A program made the position numbers and the translations under genes. DNA of 6,998 bases from positions 1 through 6,998 of the forward strand of contig RPYR01000166.1 in assembly GCA_008671285.1 (NCBI GenBank), written 5' to 3'. The DNA comes from Collinsella aerofaciens. GTDB lineage: Bacteria > Actinomycetota > Coriobacteriia > Coriobacteriales > Coriobacteriaceae. Positions 6,108 to 6,998 of this stretch are shown piece by piece (position 1 is the stretch's first letter; the number at the start of each line of letters is the position of its first letter). The notes below the pieces were generated by a model, which saw nothing but the letters and a program-made list of their open reading frames with translations, made no database searches and was not told the origin of the DNA.

Positions 6108-6150
6108 GGTATAACGCTACTAGTATACCCGCAACGTTTGACCGTGCCGA
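6108..6150 (-). promoter_or_regulatory. Putative lemA promoter with inverted repeat
   Basis: On the minus strand, TCGGCA (6150-6145), a 17-nt spacer and TATACT (6127-6122) form a reasonable sigma-70-type promoter about 60 nt before the lemA start. GGTATA (6108-6113) and TATACC (6124-6129) form a 6-bp inverted repeat with a 10-bp spacer covering the -10 and start point, a possible operator for the adjacent regulator; that link is inference. Confidence 0.45.
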
Positions 6151-6259
6151 ACTTTCCGGTAAGCGTTGTGTTTTCGGCGGGGTTGGCACCGGGGCAAAGC
6201 GCGCGAGGTACAGGTGTAAGATATGCGACAGATTGACGAGTGTTGTCTTTGCCCTGAGG

Positions 6260-6856
6260 ATGGCGATACCAGTGGACCTTCGCATCAAGAAAACCTACCG
6301 CGCCCTGTTCGATGCCTTTACCGAGCTTCTCGAGGAGCATCGTTTTGAGGACCTGACGGTTGCCATGCTGTGCGACCGCGCCATGATTCGCCGCACGACG
6401 TTCTACAAGCACTTTCGCGACAAGAACGATTACTTTGCCTTTTATATCGATGAGCTCATGTCGGGCTTGCCGCAAAAACAGCCCGATGAGGCCGGCGCAG
6501 TGTCTGCCGAGGACGTGCGCGCGCTTCGGCACGCGATTTTGGACGATGCCATGGATTTGATTCTGACGCACGAGCGGCTCATGGATAACATTTTGGCAAG
6601 CAGCATGTCGGGCATGTTGACCAACGTTATTTGCGACCGCATTGCCCGCTCCATCCGCGAGCGTGTGATGAACGTGCTTGCCGAGGACGCCCTGGCCCCC
6701 GTGTCACTCGAGACGACGTCTGAGTTTGTCGCCGGCGGTATTATTCGTCTTTTCACGATATGGTGGGAATCGGGCCACGATCTTGAGCGTCGACCTGAGA
6801 TAGCCGACGTGGTCGATGCGCTGTTTGAGCGGACCATGACACCGGTGCATCACTAG
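6260..6856 (+). CDS. TetR/AcrR family transcriptional regulator
   Basis: A one-component repressor or activator that binds operator DNA as a dimer; its ligand and targets are unknown. The 198-aa product has a TetR-type N-terminal DNA-binding domain (about 8-55): RIKKTYRALFDAFTELL forms helix 1, LTVAMLCDRAMI the second helix and IRRTTFYKHF (43-52) the recognition helix, followed by the typical FRDKND turn. The C-terminal part (about 70-198) is helical and resembles the TetR_C domains of DhaS-like regulators, containing FVAGGIIRLFTIWWESG. The start is uncertain: ATG6260 overlaps the nearest purine-rich AGGA, while GTG6272 (four codons later) has AGGA 11 nt upstream; either leaves the DNA-binding domain intact. 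It is divergent from lemA with a 199-bp gap. Its stop lies 3 bp from the 3' end of the tRNA gene, with no terminator between. Confidence 0.9.
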   Translation: MAIPVDLRIKKTYRALFDAFTELLEEHRFEDLTVAMLCDRAMIRRTTFYKHFRDKNDYFAFYIDELMSGLPQKQPDEAGAVSAEDVRALRHAILDDAMDLILTHERLMDNILASSMSGMLTNVICDRIARSIRERVMNVLAEDALAPVSLETTSEFVAGGIIRLFTIWWESGHDLERRPEIADVVDALFERTMTPVHH

Positions 6857-6859
6857 GAG

Positions 6860-6949
6860 TGGCGGAGAGAGGGGGATTCGAACCCCCGGAACGCTCTCGC
6901 GCTCAACGGTTTTCAAGACCGCCGCATTCAACCGCTCTGCCATCTCTCC
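6860..6949 (-). tRNA. tRNA-Ser (anticodon UGA), CCA encoded
   Basis: The minus strand folds into a class II tRNA. The acceptor stem GGAGAGA (6949-6943) pairs with TCTCTCC (6870-6864); the discriminator is G (6863) and CCA is encoded at 6862-6860. The anticodon loop is CTTGAAA (6917-6911) with anticodon TGA (6915-6913), reading UCA. A long variable arm (GAGCGCGAGAGCGTTC) is typical of serine tRNA, and the T loop reads GGTTCGAATCC. Total length is 90 nt including CCA. Confidence 0.97.
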
Positions 6950-6959
6950 GTGAGTCGTA

Positions 6960-6965
6960 ATGATA
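6960..6965 (-). promoter_or_regulatory. Possible tRNA-Ser -10 element
   Basis: TATCAT on the minus strand lies 10 nt before the tRNA 5' end, so transcription would begin a few bases upstream of the mature tRNA. No convincing -35 at normal spacing is seen (TTGCAA is only 14 nt away). Confidence 0.35.
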
Positions 6966-6998
6966 GCATCGTTTTGAATTTGCAACAGGGAAGGCGAA

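Noticed and set aside
5452..6114. 220-aa plus-strand ORF
   Set aside because: Antisense to lemA and reading through the lemA terminator; contains no recognisable domain.
5999..6259. N-terminal extension of the TetR-family regulator back to 5999
   Set aside because: It overlaps the lemA coding start and its promoter on the other strand, and the Met/Thr-rich residues have no similarity to the family.
1..6998. CRISPR array, phage or defence island
   Set aside because: No regularly spaced repeats, integrase, transposase, Cas or toxin-antitoxin genes are visible; the genes are ordinary chromosomal ones.

Overview
The window looks like core chromosome of a high-GC Gram-positive gut actinobacterium, most likely a coriobacterium of the Collinsella type. 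This is inference from gene content, codon use (strong G/C at third positions), Shine-Dalgarno-led genes and the style of the intergenic palindromes; no 16S or other species marker is present.

Layout from left to right. (1) 2-1999 (+): a half-size ABC exporter with fused membrane and ATPase domains, entering from the left edge with an acidic, Ala/Glu-rich N-terminal stretch. Its stop codon abuts a perfect 29-bp palindrome (2000-2028), followed by a bidirectional terminator (2040-2070). (2) 2112-2816 (-): serine O-acetyltransferase (CysE/EpsC type) with a coiled-coil C-terminal tail, starting at GTG behind a strong ribosome binding site. (3) 3040-3678 (+): a DedA-family membrane protein with its own terminator (3716-3747). 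(4) 3977-5029 (+): branched-chain amino acid aminotransferase (ilvE), preceded by a 49-codon leader ORF (3831-3980) that begins where transcription is predicted to start and overlaps the ilvE start as ATGA. (5) 5030-5508: a 479-bp stretch without a convincing gene. It holds a large nested hairpin (5058-5158), a 203-bp element bounded by 21-bp inverted repeats (5201-5403), and the lemA terminator (5434-5472). (6) 5509-6060 (-): a LemA-family membrane-anchored protein. (7) 6260-6856 (+): a TetR-family regulator divergent from lemA. (8) 6860-6949 (-): tRNA-Ser(UGA) with encoded CCA, convergent with the regulator and only 3 bp from its stop codon.

The genes are mostly monocistronic, each with its own promoter and terminator, and do not form one pathway. 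Two are amino-acid metabolism enzymes (cysteine precursor synthesis; final or first transamination of Val/Leu/Ile). Three are envelope proteins (ABC exporter, DedA, LemA). The TetR regulator has no identified target; the divergent lemA region and its own promoter are the closest candidates.

No phage, transposase, CRISPR array or defence system is visible. The most interesting non-genic items are the inverted-repeat-bounded 203-bp element at 5201-5403 and the possible leader-peptide control of ilvE.
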